Of a DNA stretch of 5,778 nucleotides, positions 1 through 5,715 are shown one piece after another; within the stretch, counting starts at the first letter, position 1; each line of letters begins with the position of its first letter. Source of the DNA: Chloroflexota bacterium (GTDB taxonomy: Bacteria > Chloroflexota > Limnocylindria > Limnocylindrales > CSP1-4); the NCBI GenBank assembly GCA_021777365.1, contig JAJYDP010000347.1, positions 1 to 5,778 on the forward strand, written 5' to 3'. The translations under genes and the position numbers were made by a program. The notes below the pieces were generated by a model. The model saw only the letters and a list, made by a program, of their open reading frames with translations. It did no database searches and had not been told where the DNA came from.

Positions 1-1
1 C

Positions 2-745
2 ATCCTCCCCGCGCGCCTGGGCGAGCTGGTGCGCGCGCACCTGCTGGGGACGCGGGAGGGCGTGGGCCGCAGCCGCGCGCTCGGGTCGATCGCGATGGAG
101 CGCGCGCTCGACGTGGTGGCCGCGGCCGCGCTGGGGGCGATCGCGTGCTCGGTCTCGGGGATCCACGGCGCGATCGTGGTCACCCTGGCGCTGATCGCGC
201 TGGGGGCCGGGGCGGTGGTCGCGCTGGTCGCGCTGCTGCCGCACGCGATGGTGCGCCGCTGGCTCGACGCGATGGTCGCGCGCGCCCCGTCCGGGATGCC
301 GGCCCGGATCGCCGACATCGTCAGCCGCTTCTTCCACGCCCTGCTCGACGCGGCGACCCCCTGGCGGGTGCTGGTCGCGCTGGCGCTCTCCTTCGCGGCC
401 TGGCTGGCCACCTCCGGTCTCTTCGCGGTCACCAGCGCGTCGCTCGGCATCTCGCTGCCGCCGGCGGGCCTCGTCGCGGTCGCGGTGGCGGCCAACCTTG
501 GGGCGGCGCTGCCGTCCGCGCCCGCCGGGATCGGACCGTTCGAGTTCGGGGTGGTGGTGATCGCGACCGCGCTCGGGCTCGACGCCCCCACGGCGTTCGC
601 GTTCGGCATCCTGAGCCACGCCTGCACGGTGGTGCCGGTGTCGCTGCTGGGCGGCTACGAGCTCGGGCGGGTGCGCTGGGGGCTGGGCGCGCTGCGCGAC
701 GCCGGGCGAATCGACGGGCCGCTCGAGGAGGTCGAGCCGGCGTGA
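2..745 (+). CDS. Flippase-like membrane protein, LPG synthase TM / YbhN family (5' end missing)
   Basis: This is the C-terminal 247 residues of a polytopic inner-membrane protein; the reading frame is open at the left window edge and begins upstream. The first visible residues read ILPARLGELVRAHLLG, which matches the signature of the PF03706 (lysylphosphatidylglycerol synthase TM region / YbhN / AglD-like) family. A second family motif, LPSAPAGIGPFE, lies at visible residues 170-181. Several hydrophobic spans of about 20 residues separate these motifs, and the tail is short and polar. Family members are thought to move lipids or lipid-linked sugars across the membrane, but substrates are rarely known. 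A GTG at 29 encodes the Val inside the conserved ELVRA motif and is not a start. The stop overlaps the next gene's GTG by 4 bases, so the two are probably co-translated. Family assignment is solid; substrate is unknown. Confidence 0.88.
   Translation: MLPARLGELVRAHLLGTREGVGRSRALGSIAMERALDVVAAAALGAIACSVSGIHGAIVVTLALIALGAGAVVALVALLPHAMVRRWLDAMVARAPSGMPARIADIVSRFFHALLDAATPWRVLVALALSFAAWLATSGLFAVTSASLGISLPPAGLVAVAVAANLGAALPSAPAGIGPFEFGVVVIATALGLDAPTAFAFGILSHACTVVPVSLLGGYELGRVRWGLGALRDAGRIDGPLEEVEPA
726..731 (+). promoter_or_regulatory. Shine-Dalgarno site for the GT-C-like gene
   Basis: AGGAGG lies inside the end of the upstream gene, 10 nt before the GTG at 742. It supports GTG 742 (overlapping the upstream TGA as GTGA) rather than the internal ATG at 799 as the start. 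Confidence 0.7.
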
Positions 746-2022
746 CGGGCCCGGCCACCGAGTGGGGGGCGGACGACGACGCGTTCGCGACCCCGGGAAT
801 GCGGCTGCTCGTCACCCTGGGCGTGCCGATCCTGCTCGTGCTCTGCACGGTCCTCATCGACGCCTGGATCGTGCCGACGGTGATCAACGGCGGGTGGTTC
901 GACGCGGGTCGGCCGGACTTCTTCCTGATGGCCGACTCGTTCCTGCACGGCCACCTCTGGCTGGACGTGAACTGGCGACCGCCGACCAACGACATCGTCG
1001 TGCTGGGCGGCCACGTCTACGTGCCGTTCGCTCCGTTCCCGGCGTTCCTGTTCGTGCCGCTGGTGGCGCTGATCGGGGTAGGGCGGGCGATCGCGTACGA
1101 GCCGCTGATCAACGCCTTCCTGGCCGGGGTGGACGTGGCGCTCGCCTGGGGGATGCTGGGCGCCTTCGGGGTGCGGCGCTGGGCGGACCGGCTCTGGCTG
1201 ACGGTGCTGTTCGGGTTCGGCACGGCGCTCTGGAACGTGACCGTGCGCGGCGGCGTCTGGCACACCGCCGAGATCATCGCCGTGGGGCTGACGTTGTGGG
1301 CGCTGATCGAGACGCGCCGGGAACGGCCACGGCCGTGGCTCCTGGGGGTCCTGGGCGGAGCGGCGTTCCTCACCCGCTCGACGCTGCTCTTCGCGCTGCC
1401 GTACTACGCCTGGGTGGTGGCGGGGCGCCCGACCAACCTGCCCGGGCTGCGGCGGGCCCTGCGCGAGGGGCTGGTCCCGGCGCTGCAGGTGGCGATCGCG
1501 TCGGTGCCCTTCGGGCTGGTCTTCTTCTGGTACAACTGGGCGCGCTTCGGCTCACCGCTCGAGACCGGCTACGAGCTGGCCTCGCTGCCGCCGTTCCTGG
1601 AGACGCTGCGGGCGCAGGGGCTCTTCTCGATCGTGCACCTGCCGATGAACCTGGACTACCTGTTCCTGAAGGGCCCCCAGGAGCTGATCTCGACGCCGCC
1701 CTTCTTCGTGCCCAGCACGCTCGGGATGTCGGTGATCCTCACGAGTCCGGCCCTGCTGGTGGGCCTGTGGTCGCTCGTGCGCTCATCCGAGGCGCGGGTG
1801 GTGGCGTTCACGGGACTGCTGGTCCTGCTGCCCACCCTGCTGTACTACGGGGGTGGCTGGGTGCAGTTCGGCTACCGCTACCTGCTCGACTCGGTCCCCT
1901 TCTGGCTCGTGCTCTGCGCGATCTGGGCGTCCCGGCGTGGGGTGGGCTGGGTCTGGCAGCTCGGGATCGCCTGGAGCATGCTGGTGAACCTGGGCCTGGT
2001 CTACTGGGCGTTCAACCTGTAG
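742..2022 (+). CDS. Polytopic membrane protein, probable GT-C-fold glycosyltransferase
   Basis: This 426-residue protein has about ten hydrophobic segments, the first at residues 21-44. The first predicted external loop holds several acidic residues (D55, D59, D65 and D75 around GRPDFFLMADSFLHGHLWLD). This is where GT-C enzymes carry their catalytic or metal-binding acids. It is followed by a segment YVPFAPFPAFLFVPL, and later by LTRSTLLFALPYY (210-222) and YNWARFGSPLETGYEL (264-279), motifs I associate with uncharacterised GT39/PMT-like membrane proteins of high-GC bacteria. Such enzymes use polyprenyl-phosphate sugars on the outer face of the membrane. The GTG start overlaps the upstream stop by 4 bases and has AGGAGG 10 nt before it. 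The flippase-like partner fits a lipid-linked glycan pathway. The membrane topology is clear; the glycosyltransferase role is inferred, and donor and acceptor are unknown. Confidence 0.75.
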   Translation: MTGPATEWGADDDAFATPGMRLLVTLGVPILLVLCTVLIDAWIVPTVINGGWFDAGRPDFFLMADSFLHGHLWLDVNWRPPTNDIVVLGGHVYVPFAPFPAFLFVPLVALIGVGRAIAYEPLINAFLAGVDVALAWGMLGAFGVRRWADRLWLTVLFGFGTALWNVTVRGGVWHTAEIIAVGLTLWALIETRRERPRPWLLGVLGGAAFLTRSTLLFALPYYAWVVAGRPTNLPGLRRALREGLVPALQVAIASVPFGLVFFWYNWARFGSPLETGYELASLPPFLETLRAQGLFSIVHLPMNLDYLFLKGPQELISTPPFFVPSTLGMSVILTSPALLVGLWSLVRSSEARVVAFTGLLVLLPTLLYYGGGWVQFGYRYLLDSVPFWLVLCAIWASRRGVGWVWQLGIAWSMLVNLGLVYWAFNL

Positions 2023-2170
2023 GCGGGCCGCCTGGTCCCCGCGCCGCCCGTCCCACCCACAACCGCACGACGGCCAGGCCCTTCATGACGGTCCACGGGT
2101 AGAGCGACCGGATGGCGATCACCACCGCAAGAGCCGACGCCCATGGCCTGTGGACCAAGCCAAATCCCTT
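2012..2170 (-). pseudogene. Probable C-terminal remnant of a convergent gene
   Basis: On the minus strand this frame runs to a TGA at 2014-2012 and reads, in its clearest part, ALAVVIAIRSLYPWTVMKGL followed by AVVRLWVGRAARG. For about 25 consecutive codons (roughly 2125 down to 2050) every third position is G or C, as in the real genes here. One neighbouring frame is poor in third-position G/C and hits a stop quickly. The amino acids look like a hydrophobic stretch ending in a basic tail, typical of membrane or membrane-associated proteins. No plausible start or upstream part exists: the same frame is closed upstream by the stop of the ATPase gene at 2200-2198. I infer the tail of an older gene, truncated when the ATPase cassette arrived, whose stop overlapped the 3' end of the GT-C gene by 11 bases. 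The family is not recognised, and chance cannot be excluded. Confidence 0.4.
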
Positions 2171-2175
2171 CCGGG

Positions 2176-2195
2176 CCGACGTCACGCGACCTCGG
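2176..2195. terminator. Weak hairpin just downstream of the ATPase gene
   Basis: CCGACGTC and GACCTCGG are complementary at 7 of 8 positions around a 4-base loop (ACGC), starting 2 bases beyond the ATPase stop codon. There is no proper T-run on the minus strand. On the plus strand the stem is followed by TTTCA. It may slow or end transcription from the convergent units, but it is a poor match to an intrinsic terminator. Confidence 0.25.
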
Positions 2196-2197
2196 TT

Positions 2198-3415
2198 TCA
2201 CCCGTCCAGCAGATCGCCCGAGGCCGCTCCCAGGACCTGCTCGAGCGGCAGGCCCTGTGCGCCGATGAGCAGCGGCCGGGCGGCCGGCGCCATCCTGGTG
2301 AATGCATCGAGTCCCGGCAGGCTGCCCTTTGCTCTGCCGCTCCCGACCTCGATGGCGAGGATCCGCCTGCCGTCCGACAGCACGAAATCGACCTCCCGAT
2401 TGCCCTCGCGCCACCAGGTCACCTCGAGGCTGCTGGGCGCCGTATTCACCAGGTGCGCCCCCACCGCGGTCTCGACCAGGCGGCCCCAGGACTCGCCGCG
2501 TCCCCGGATGACCGCCGGGTCGGCTCCCGACATGGCGGTGACCAGTCCGGTGTCGAGAGCGAGCAGCTTCGGGCTCGACCCGCGCTTGCGGATCTTCGAA
2601 CCGGAGAACTTCTCGAGGCCGGTCAGGAGGCCGGCATCACCGAGCAGGTGCAGGTAGTGCGCGAGCGTGGTCGTGTTGCCCGCGTCGCGAAGCTGCCCGA
2701 GGAGCTTCGTGAAGGACACCACCTGAGCGGAGTAGTCGCACCCGAGCCGGAACAGCTGGCGCAGGAGCGCCGGTTTGTCCACCCGGGTGAGCAGCAGGAT
2801 GTCGCGGGACAGCGTGGTCTCAACGAGCGAGTCGAGGAGGTAGGACCGCCATCGATCGACGTCGTCCACCAGTCCGGCGGCTCCGGGGTAACCACCAAAT
2901 AGCACGAAGCGCTCCAGGTCCCAACCAAAGGCGTCGCGCATCTCGCCGTAGGCCCAGTGGTGCTGGCGGATCAGTTCGAACCGCCCGGCCAGGCTCTCCG
3001 CGAGACCGCGTGCGATCAGCAGCGGCGCGGAACCCAGCAGGACGACACGGACGTCGACGCCGCTGGCGGTGTCCTCGTCCCAGTGCCGCTTGACGATCTC
3101 CGACCAGTCCGGGACCTTCTGGACCTCGTCCAGCACGAGGACGGCGTGTGCGCCCGGCGATCTGCGGGCCAGGACCCGTGCCGCTTCCCACTGCGCCCCG
3201 AGCCACGCGCGGTCCCGCAGGCCGGGGTCGTCGGCGCTGGCCCACGCCAGGGGACCTTCTAGCTCCGCCACCACCTGCCGGACGAGCGTGGTCTTGCCGA
3301 CCTGCCGGGGGCCGGCGACGACCTGGATGAACCGGCGTGGCTCATGGAGCCGTTGGAGCAGCGTCGCGAACGCCGCGCGGCGGTACGGGGGCAGGGAGGG
3401 CGAGTTGCTCAACAC
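2198..3415 (-). CDS. AAA_14 / DUF4143 family ATP-binding protein
   Basis: This 405-residue protein has the full length expected for the AAA_14-DUF4143 family. Residues 28-150 form the P-loop domain, with Walker A GPRQVGKT (35-42), Walker B VLVLDE (92-97) and a sensor-like VVLLGSAP (124-131). Residues 195-295 match the DUF4143 winged-helix region, including SRDILLL, QLRDAGNTTTLAHYLHLLGDAG and SSPKLLALDTG. Residues 340-360 hold the PD-(D/E)xK-like element: E341, D343, then IEVGSG at 355-360, where relatives usually have IEVKSG. The catalytic-type lysine is therefore glycine (G358). The family's function is unsettled; members are often scattered, horizontally transferred and found near toxin-antitoxin genes. 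GTG 3415 is the first possible start, because an in-frame stop lies at 3433-3431. No Shine-Dalgarno is visible, and the promoter position suggests a leaderless mRNA. Family certain, role unknown. Confidence 0.93.
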   Translation of the reverse strand: MLSNSPSLPPYRRAAFATLLQRLHEPRRFIQVVAGPRQVGKTTLVRQVVAELEGPLAWASADDPGLRDRAWLGAQWEAARVLARRSPGAHAVLVLDEVQKVPDWSEIVKRHWDEDTASGVDVRVVLLGSAPLLIARGLAESLAGRFELIRQHHWAYGEMRDAFGWDLERFVLFGGYPGAAGLVDDVDRWRSYLLDSLVETTLSRDILLLTRVDKPALLRQLFRLGCDYSAQVVSFTKLLGQLRDAGNTTTLAHYLHLLGDAGLLTGLEKFSGSKIRKRGSSPKLLALDTGLVTAMSGADPAVIRGRGESWGRLVETAVGAHLVNTAPSSLEVTWWREGNREVDFVLSDGRRILAIEVGSGRAKGSLPGLDAFTRMAPAARPLLIGAQGLPLEQVLGAASGDLLDG

Positions 3416-3417
3416 GG

Positions 3418-3445
3418 TGAGTAAATTTACTCAGCGCGCTGAGTA
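3418..3445. promoter_or_regulatory. Double overlapping palindrome, probable operator of the ATPase gene
   Basis: TGAGTAAATTTACTCA (3418-3433) is a perfect 16-bp palindrome, and TACTCAGCGCGCTGAGTA (3428-3445) is a perfect 18-bp palindrome sharing six bases with it. The half-site TGAGTA therefore occurs three times in alternating orientation. The two dyad centres are 11 bp apart, about one helical turn, so two bound dimers would sit on the same DNA face. The array begins 2 bases before the GTG start of the ATPase gene and covers its predicted -10 and spacer. I infer an autoregulatory operator. Which protein binds is unknown; the winged-helix part of the ATPase is one candidate. Confidence 0.6.
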
Positions 3446-3454
3446 CTAGTCAAC
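3424..3454 (-). promoter_or_regulatory. Predicted promoter of the ATPase gene
   Basis: On the minus strand a -35-like TTGACT (3454-3449) is followed after 19 bases by a -10-like TAAATT (3429-3424). Initiation about 7 bases downstream would fall at 3417-3415, on the GTG start, giving a leaderless transcript consistent with the absence of a Shine-Dalgarno. The spacer is longer than ideal, so confidence is moderate. The -10 and spacer lie within the palindromic array. Confidence 0.45.
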
Positions 3455-3505
3455 GGGACGGAGAGGTCATGTCCATGGCCGTACCCGGAGAGCAACGCGT
3501 GCTCC

Positions 3506-3937
3506 TCAGTCAGCGGTGGGCACGTCCCCTCGAGCGGCCTCGACCCCGAGGAAATCCGCCGGCGATCGGACAGGTTGCGACCCGCTCAAGACCAGCAGGT
3601 GCCCGTCGCCAGACACGAGGAAAGCGTCCTGGGTGGCAGCCAGGGCGAGGAGGTAATCGTCCCCGGGGTCTGCCGAGCGGATTGCGGGAGGGTCGTCCGG
3701 ATCCCGGGCGAGTGTCGCCGTGCGCGCCAGCCATGCAATCACCCGCTCCGCCTCGTCCGCGGCGATGTAGCGGCGCAGCTTCGGGTCTGCGAGCGCACGC
3801 TCGAGCTCAGCGAGCAGGGCAGCCGAGACCACGAGCTCGAACCTGCCGTCTTGCCATGCCAGCAGGAGGCGCGCCGGCGCGCCGGTTGGCGAGAGGAGGG
3901 CGGAGATGATGACGTTCGGGTCCAGGACTGCGCGCAC
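3506..3937 (-). CDS. PIN-domain toxin (putative TA toxin component, PIN family)
   Basis: This 143-residue protein is the probable ribonuclease toxin of a type II toxin-antitoxin pair. It begins MRAVLDPNVIISALLSPTGA, the usual opening of the COG1569/TIGR00305 PIN subfamily. The acidic active-site set is present: D6, E44 (LLAELE), D93/D94 (PGDDYLL) and D111 (SGDGHLL). These residues coordinate the metal ions used to cut RNA. Proline follows D6 where many VapC proteins have Thr or Ala; I recall this variant in the subfamily and do not read it as inactivating. The GTG start is only 3 bases after the antitoxin stop and lacks a clear Shine-Dalgarno, so translation is probably coupled to the antitoxin. 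The RNA target cannot be read from sequence. The gene appears intact. Confidence 0.88.
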   Translation of the reverse strand: MRAVLDPNVIISALLSPTGAPARLLLAWQDGRFELVVSAALLAELERALADPKLRRYIAADEAERVIAWLARTATLARDPDDPPAIRSADPGDDYLLALAATQDAFLVSGDGHLLVLSGSQPVRSPADFLGVEAARGDVPTAD

Positions 3938-3940
3938 CGG

Positions 3941-4168
3941 TCAGCGTTGCGGTCGGGTCGCGTGCTGCGCTTCCACGGCGAGCGCAATCGACTCCTGCTC
4001 GGGCACCTGGTTGTGCTTCCACAGTCCCTCGAGCAGGTCCAGGCCGAACTCGCGTCGCAGTGCGTCCTCGATCACGGCACTGTCGCCACGGCCCGTGCGA
4101 GCGGCCTGCAGCCTGACCGCGCGAAGGACCCGCTCGTCGATCGTCAGGGTCGTACGGACTTTCGCCAT
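3941..4168 (-). CDS. Ribbon-helix-helix antitoxin of the PIN toxin
   Basis: This 75-residue protein has a ribbon-helix-helix (CopG/Arc-type) N-terminus. Residues 2-10 (AKVRTTLTI) form the DNA-contacting strand, residues 11-24 helix 1 and residues 28-41 (GDSAVIEDALRREF) helix 2. The remaining tail (42-75) contains LLEGLWKHNQV and a polar end, and probably wraps the toxin, as antitoxin C-termini do. In such systems the dimer neutralises the PIN RNase and represses the operon, more strongly when bound to toxin. The toxin gene follows after 3 bases. The ATG start sits 6 bases from a TATGAT -10 box, so the mRNA may be leaderless. Three 8-bp-spaced repeats over that box are a fitting operator. A role as antitoxin is well supported by fold and context. 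Confidence 0.88.
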   Translation of the reverse strand: MAKVRTTLTIDERVLRAVRLQAARTGRGDSAVIEDALRREFGLDLLEGLWKHNQVPEQESIALAVEAQHATRPQR

Positions 4169-4172
4169 GCGG

Positions 4173-4194
4173 TCATCATAGCATCACTGCATCA
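4173..4194 (-). promoter_or_regulatory. Promoter -10 and repeat operator of the RHH/PIN operon
   Basis: On the minus strand TGATGC, TGATGC and TGATGA (plus-strand GCATCA 4189-4194, GCATCA 4181-4186, TCATCA 4173-4178) repeat with an exact 8-bp period. A TATGAT -10 hexamer (4180-4175) lies within the array and ends 6 bases before the antitoxin ATG, so transcription would start at or next to the start codon. No convincing -35 is visible. Tandem 8-bp half-sites are the classic arrangement for ribbon-helix-helix repressors such as MetJ, supporting autorepression. Confidence 0.55.
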
Positions 4195-4229
4195 TTGTGC
4201 GGGTGCGCTTTAGTGCGTTCTGCTCCCCC

Positions 4230-4802
4230 TCAGCCCAGCGAGCGCACCAGCTCGCGGAGCGGCGGGTTGGAACGGTCGCGGGGCGAGAGGATGGGGTCCC
4301 GGTCCGGCCACGGCACGCCAACCTCGGGATCGTCCCACGCGAAGCCCAGCTCGTCGGTGCCGTCGTACTCGTTGGTGACGAAGTAGAGCAGGTCGGTGGG
4401 CTCGATGGCGTAGAAGCCGTGGGCCACGCCGGCCGGGATCACGACCCACTCATCGGGGCCCAGCACGCGCGTCTCGACCTGCGGCGCGGCGACTTGCCCA
4501 TCAGCCGTGGTCCCTGCCCCTGCCCCTGCGACCATGCCGGCGAGCAGCGGGCGCACATCCACCAGGGCGACGAAGGCGCGGCCGCGGGCCACGGTCCAGC
4601 GGTCGAGCTGGCGGCGGTGGTAGTGGAGGCCGCGCACGACGCGCGCCTGGCTGGTCGACAGGTTGGCCTGCACGAACCCCTCGCCCGACCAGCTGACCCG
4701 CCAGAGCTCACGAAACGCACCGCGCTCGTCGGCGTGGGAGGTGAGCCGGCCCCAGGCGACGCCGTCGAGGATTCCGGGTTCGCCGCTCGCTCCGGTGGTC
4801 AT
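4230..4802 (-). CDS. RmlC-like dTDP-4-dehydrorhamnose 3,5-epimerase family protein
   Basis: This 190-residue cupin enzyme should epimerise C3 and/or C5 of a dTDP-4-keto-6-deoxy sugar, a step toward dTDP-L-rhamnose or a related sugar for surface glycans. Family landmarks occur in order: DERGAFRELWR (25-35), FVQANLSTSQARVVRGLHYH (43-62), VALVDVR (78-84), IPAGVAHGFYAIEP (122-135), YFVTNEY (140-146) and FAWDDPEVGVPWP (154-166). H60, Y146 and D157/D158 correspond to the catalytic His63, Tyr138 and Asp170 of characterised RmlC enzymes. Residues 85-108 contain about a dozen extra Gly/Ala-rich residues between two core strands, encoded partly by a hexanucleotide repeat. The ATG start has GGGAGGA 4 bases before it. 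No other rml gene is in the window, so the exact sugar is unknown. The enzyme fits the flippase-like and GT-C-like genes on the left. Confidence 0.88.
   Translation of the reverse strand: MTTGASGEPGILDGVAWGRLTSHADERGAFRELWRVSWSGEGFVQANLSTSQARVVRGLHYHRRQLDRWTVARGRAFVALVDVRPLLAGMVAGAGAGTTADGQVAAPQVETRVLGPDEWVVIPAGVAHGFYAIEPTDLLYFVTNEYDGTDELGFAWDDPEVGVPWPDRDPILSPRDRSNPPLRELVRSLG
4512..4529. repeat. Three tandem CCCTGC hexamers inside the RmlC-like gene
   Basis: CCCTGC is repeated three times without interruption. On the coding (minus) strand this is (GCAGGG)3, encoding Ala-Gly-Ala-Gly-Ala-Gly in the extra loop of the epimerase. Unit gain or loss would keep the frame and change loop length by two residues. 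Confidence 0.85.
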
Positions 4803-4806
4803 CCTG

Positions 4807-4813
4807 TCCTCCC
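4807..4813 (-). promoter_or_regulatory. Shine-Dalgarno site of the RmlC-like gene
   Basis: Minus-strand GGGAGGA ends 4 bases before the ATG at 4802-4800 and fixes this start. It contrasts with the apparently leaderless antitoxin and ATPase genes on either side. Confidence 0.65.
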
Positions 4814-4834
4814 GCGAATGTGGTCGCAGTCTTT

Positions 4835-4858
4835 CCGGTTGGGGAGCAACTCAACCGG
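4835..4858. repeat. Inverted repeat upstream of the RmlC-like gene
   Basis: CCGGTTG (4835-4841) and CAACCGG (4852-4858) are perfect 7-bp arms around a 10-base loop that itself contains GCAAC. The element lies in the 136-base gap between the unknown 154-residue protein gene and the RmlC-like gene, 33 bases before the latter's start. No T-run follows on the minus strand, so it is not a standard terminator. It could be an operator or an RNA hairpin at the 3' end of the upstream unit. A shorter repeat, GGCAG-TGCC-CTGCC (4911-4924), lies nearer that gene's stop. No convincing promoter for the RmlC-like gene was found in the gap. Confidence 0.4.
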
Positions 4859-4938
4859 GCACCACTCGCTCCGGTTCGTCCCAGGTGAGTGCTTGTCCGA
4901 ACTCCAGATGGGCAGTGCCCTGCCGCAGACGCCGGCCC

Positions 4939-5403
4939 CTACGCTCGTGACGCGTCCAAAGGGTAGTAGGGGCTGCAGTCGATCGACTCGTCAGCAGCGT
5001 AGCGCCGTCGGAAGTCATCGCGCGCCTCTTCGAGGAAAACAAGGTGATCGCGGAAGTGTCCGCGAGTCCCGTCCGAAGGCGTGCAGTGGAGGTGGTAGAT
5101 CCTCGCCCCGCCACTCCAACGAAACGCATGCCAGTGATGTTCGAGCTGCCCCTGGCCGGTTTGCCACGACATGAGGTAGACATACTCGACCAGCTCCCAG
5201 GCGACGCCGTCCCAGGCGTACCCCTCGTAGTAGCGGAAGGACATGTCGTGCCCCGCAGCGCCGCCAGGAGCCTCGATCCGAGCGTCCATCTGGAACGGCA
5301 CCTGGCCGCGCTCGGATGTCGCGAGGCTGACGTCGCCGTCGCGCGACAGGAGTTCGGCGAGACGGACGACGCGGTCATCGAGTTCCCGTGGGGAGAGGTG
5401 CAC
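4939..5403 (-). CDS. Unrecognised 154-residue His- and aromatic-rich protein, second gene of an HTH module
   Basis: I cannot assign this protein to a family with confidence. It is soluble, with no signal peptide or membrane span. Residues 1-21 form a likely helix (SPRELDDRVVRLAELLSRD). Residues 53-108 are rich in aromatics and look like beta strands (MSFRYYEGYAWDG, ELVEYVYLMSW). A histidine cluster follows: H89, H90 and H92 (EHHWHAFRW), H104 and H106 (RIYHLH), H116 and H120 (HFRDH). The protein ends in a helix, LEEARDDFRRRYAADE (124-139). The regular HxH and HHxH spacing suggests metal binding or acid-base catalysis, but this is inference. The outline vaguely recalls small TA-associated proteins such as TumE/DUF6516; I would not assign it on that. 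The GTG start has AGGA 7 bases upstream, overlapping the preceding gene's TAG, and follows that stop by 9 bases, so the pair is co-transcribed and probably coupled. Confidence 0.75.
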   Translation of the reverse strand: MHLSPRELDDRVVRLAELLSRDGDVSLATSERGQVPFQMDARIEAPGGAAGHDMSFRYYEGYAWDGVAWELVEYVYLMSWQTGQGQLEHHWHAFRWSGGARIYHLHCTPSDGTRGHFRDHLVFLEEARDDFRRRYAADESIDCSPYYPLDASRA

Positions 5404-5412
5404 GGTGGCGTC

Positions 5413-5697
5413 CTAACCGGCGACGAGGCGACCGGCGGATGCAGGGACCTCCTCGTCCGTGAGCTCGTCGCGAAGGTCCTGGGCCCCGGCCGGCGACAAG
5501 TGCCGACGCCTGACGGACAGCGGCCGGCCGATGAGGCGCATCACCTCGCCGTACGGGATCCGCGTAACGCGTGGCGAGACGTGGACGGCTTCGATCGCGC
5601 CATCGCTGATCAGCTTGGTGATGTGCGAATGGCTCGTGCTCAGGATCTCGGCGAGCTCAGCCGGCGTGTAGAACGGCTTCGTCGGGAACTGCTCCAT
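5413..5697 (-). CDS. Excisionase-type helix-turn-helix DNA-binding protein
   Basis: This 94-residue protein has an N-terminal HTH_17/MerR-like domain. YTPAELAEILSTSHSHITKL (10-29) forms the helix-turn-helix, and AIEAVHVSPRVTRIPYGEVM (34-53) gives the wing and following helix, as in excisionase-family DNA-binding proteins. Residues 60-94 are a polar, acidic and basic tail (SVRRRHLSPAGAQDLRDELTDEE) that is probably flexible and could contact a partner. The ATG at 5697 has AAGGA 7 bases upstream. No integrase is visible, so a phage-type excisionase role is less likely than a small regulator. It is first in a two-gene unit, 9 bases ahead of the unrecognised protein gene, and its promoter carries an inverted repeat over the -10. 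This layout is typical of an antitoxin or autorepressor. Fold assignment is good; antitoxin role is inferred from context. Confidence 0.82.
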   Translation of the reverse strand: MEQFPTKPFYTPAELAEILSTSHSHITKLISDGAIEAVHVSPRVTRIPYGEVMRLIGRPLSVRRRHLSPAGAQDLRDELTDEEVPASAGRLVAG

Positions 5698-5715
5698 CGG
5701 CCTGTCCTTCTTGGG

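Noticed and set aside
29..31. GTG as the start of the flippase-like protein
   Set aside because: The frame is open upstream and encodes the conserved ILPARLGE motif directly before it, so the gene continues beyond the window.
145..741. Upstream extension of the GT-C-like gene's frame
   Set aside because: It is an Arg/Gly/Ala-rich shadow of the flippase-like gene. The overlap start at 742 has a good AGGAGG, and the protein gains membrane character only after it.
2022..2032. GGCGGGCCGCC after the GT-C stop as a terminator
   Set aside because: The symmetric arms leave essentially no loop and no T-run follows.
3469..3909. Plus-strand 146-codon frame with ATG and a GGAGAGG ahead of it
   Set aside because: It lies antisense to the PIN toxin gene. 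The composition is Arg/Pro/Gly-rich with no domain, and the opposite strand has a full active-site pattern.
4851..4938. Minus-strand frame ending TAHLEFGQALTWDEPERVVPG as a possible gene remnant before the RmlC-like gene
   Set aside because: Third-position G/C is only average, and the frame has no recognisable motif.
4197..5174. Long plus-strand frame of 325 codons across the RmlC-like gene
   Set aside because: It is the complement of the RmlC-like and unknown-protein genes and shows no domain; long antisense frames are common at this GC content.
4939..5403. Assignment of the 154-residue protein to the TumE/DUF6516 toxin family
   Set aside because: Only a loose resemblance in histidine spacing; key motifs could not be matched by eye and the partner is not the usual Xre-type protein.
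5413..5697. HTH protein as a phage excisionase
   Set aside because: The fold fits, but there is no integrase, attachment site or phage gene in the window, and the operon partner is not a recombinase.
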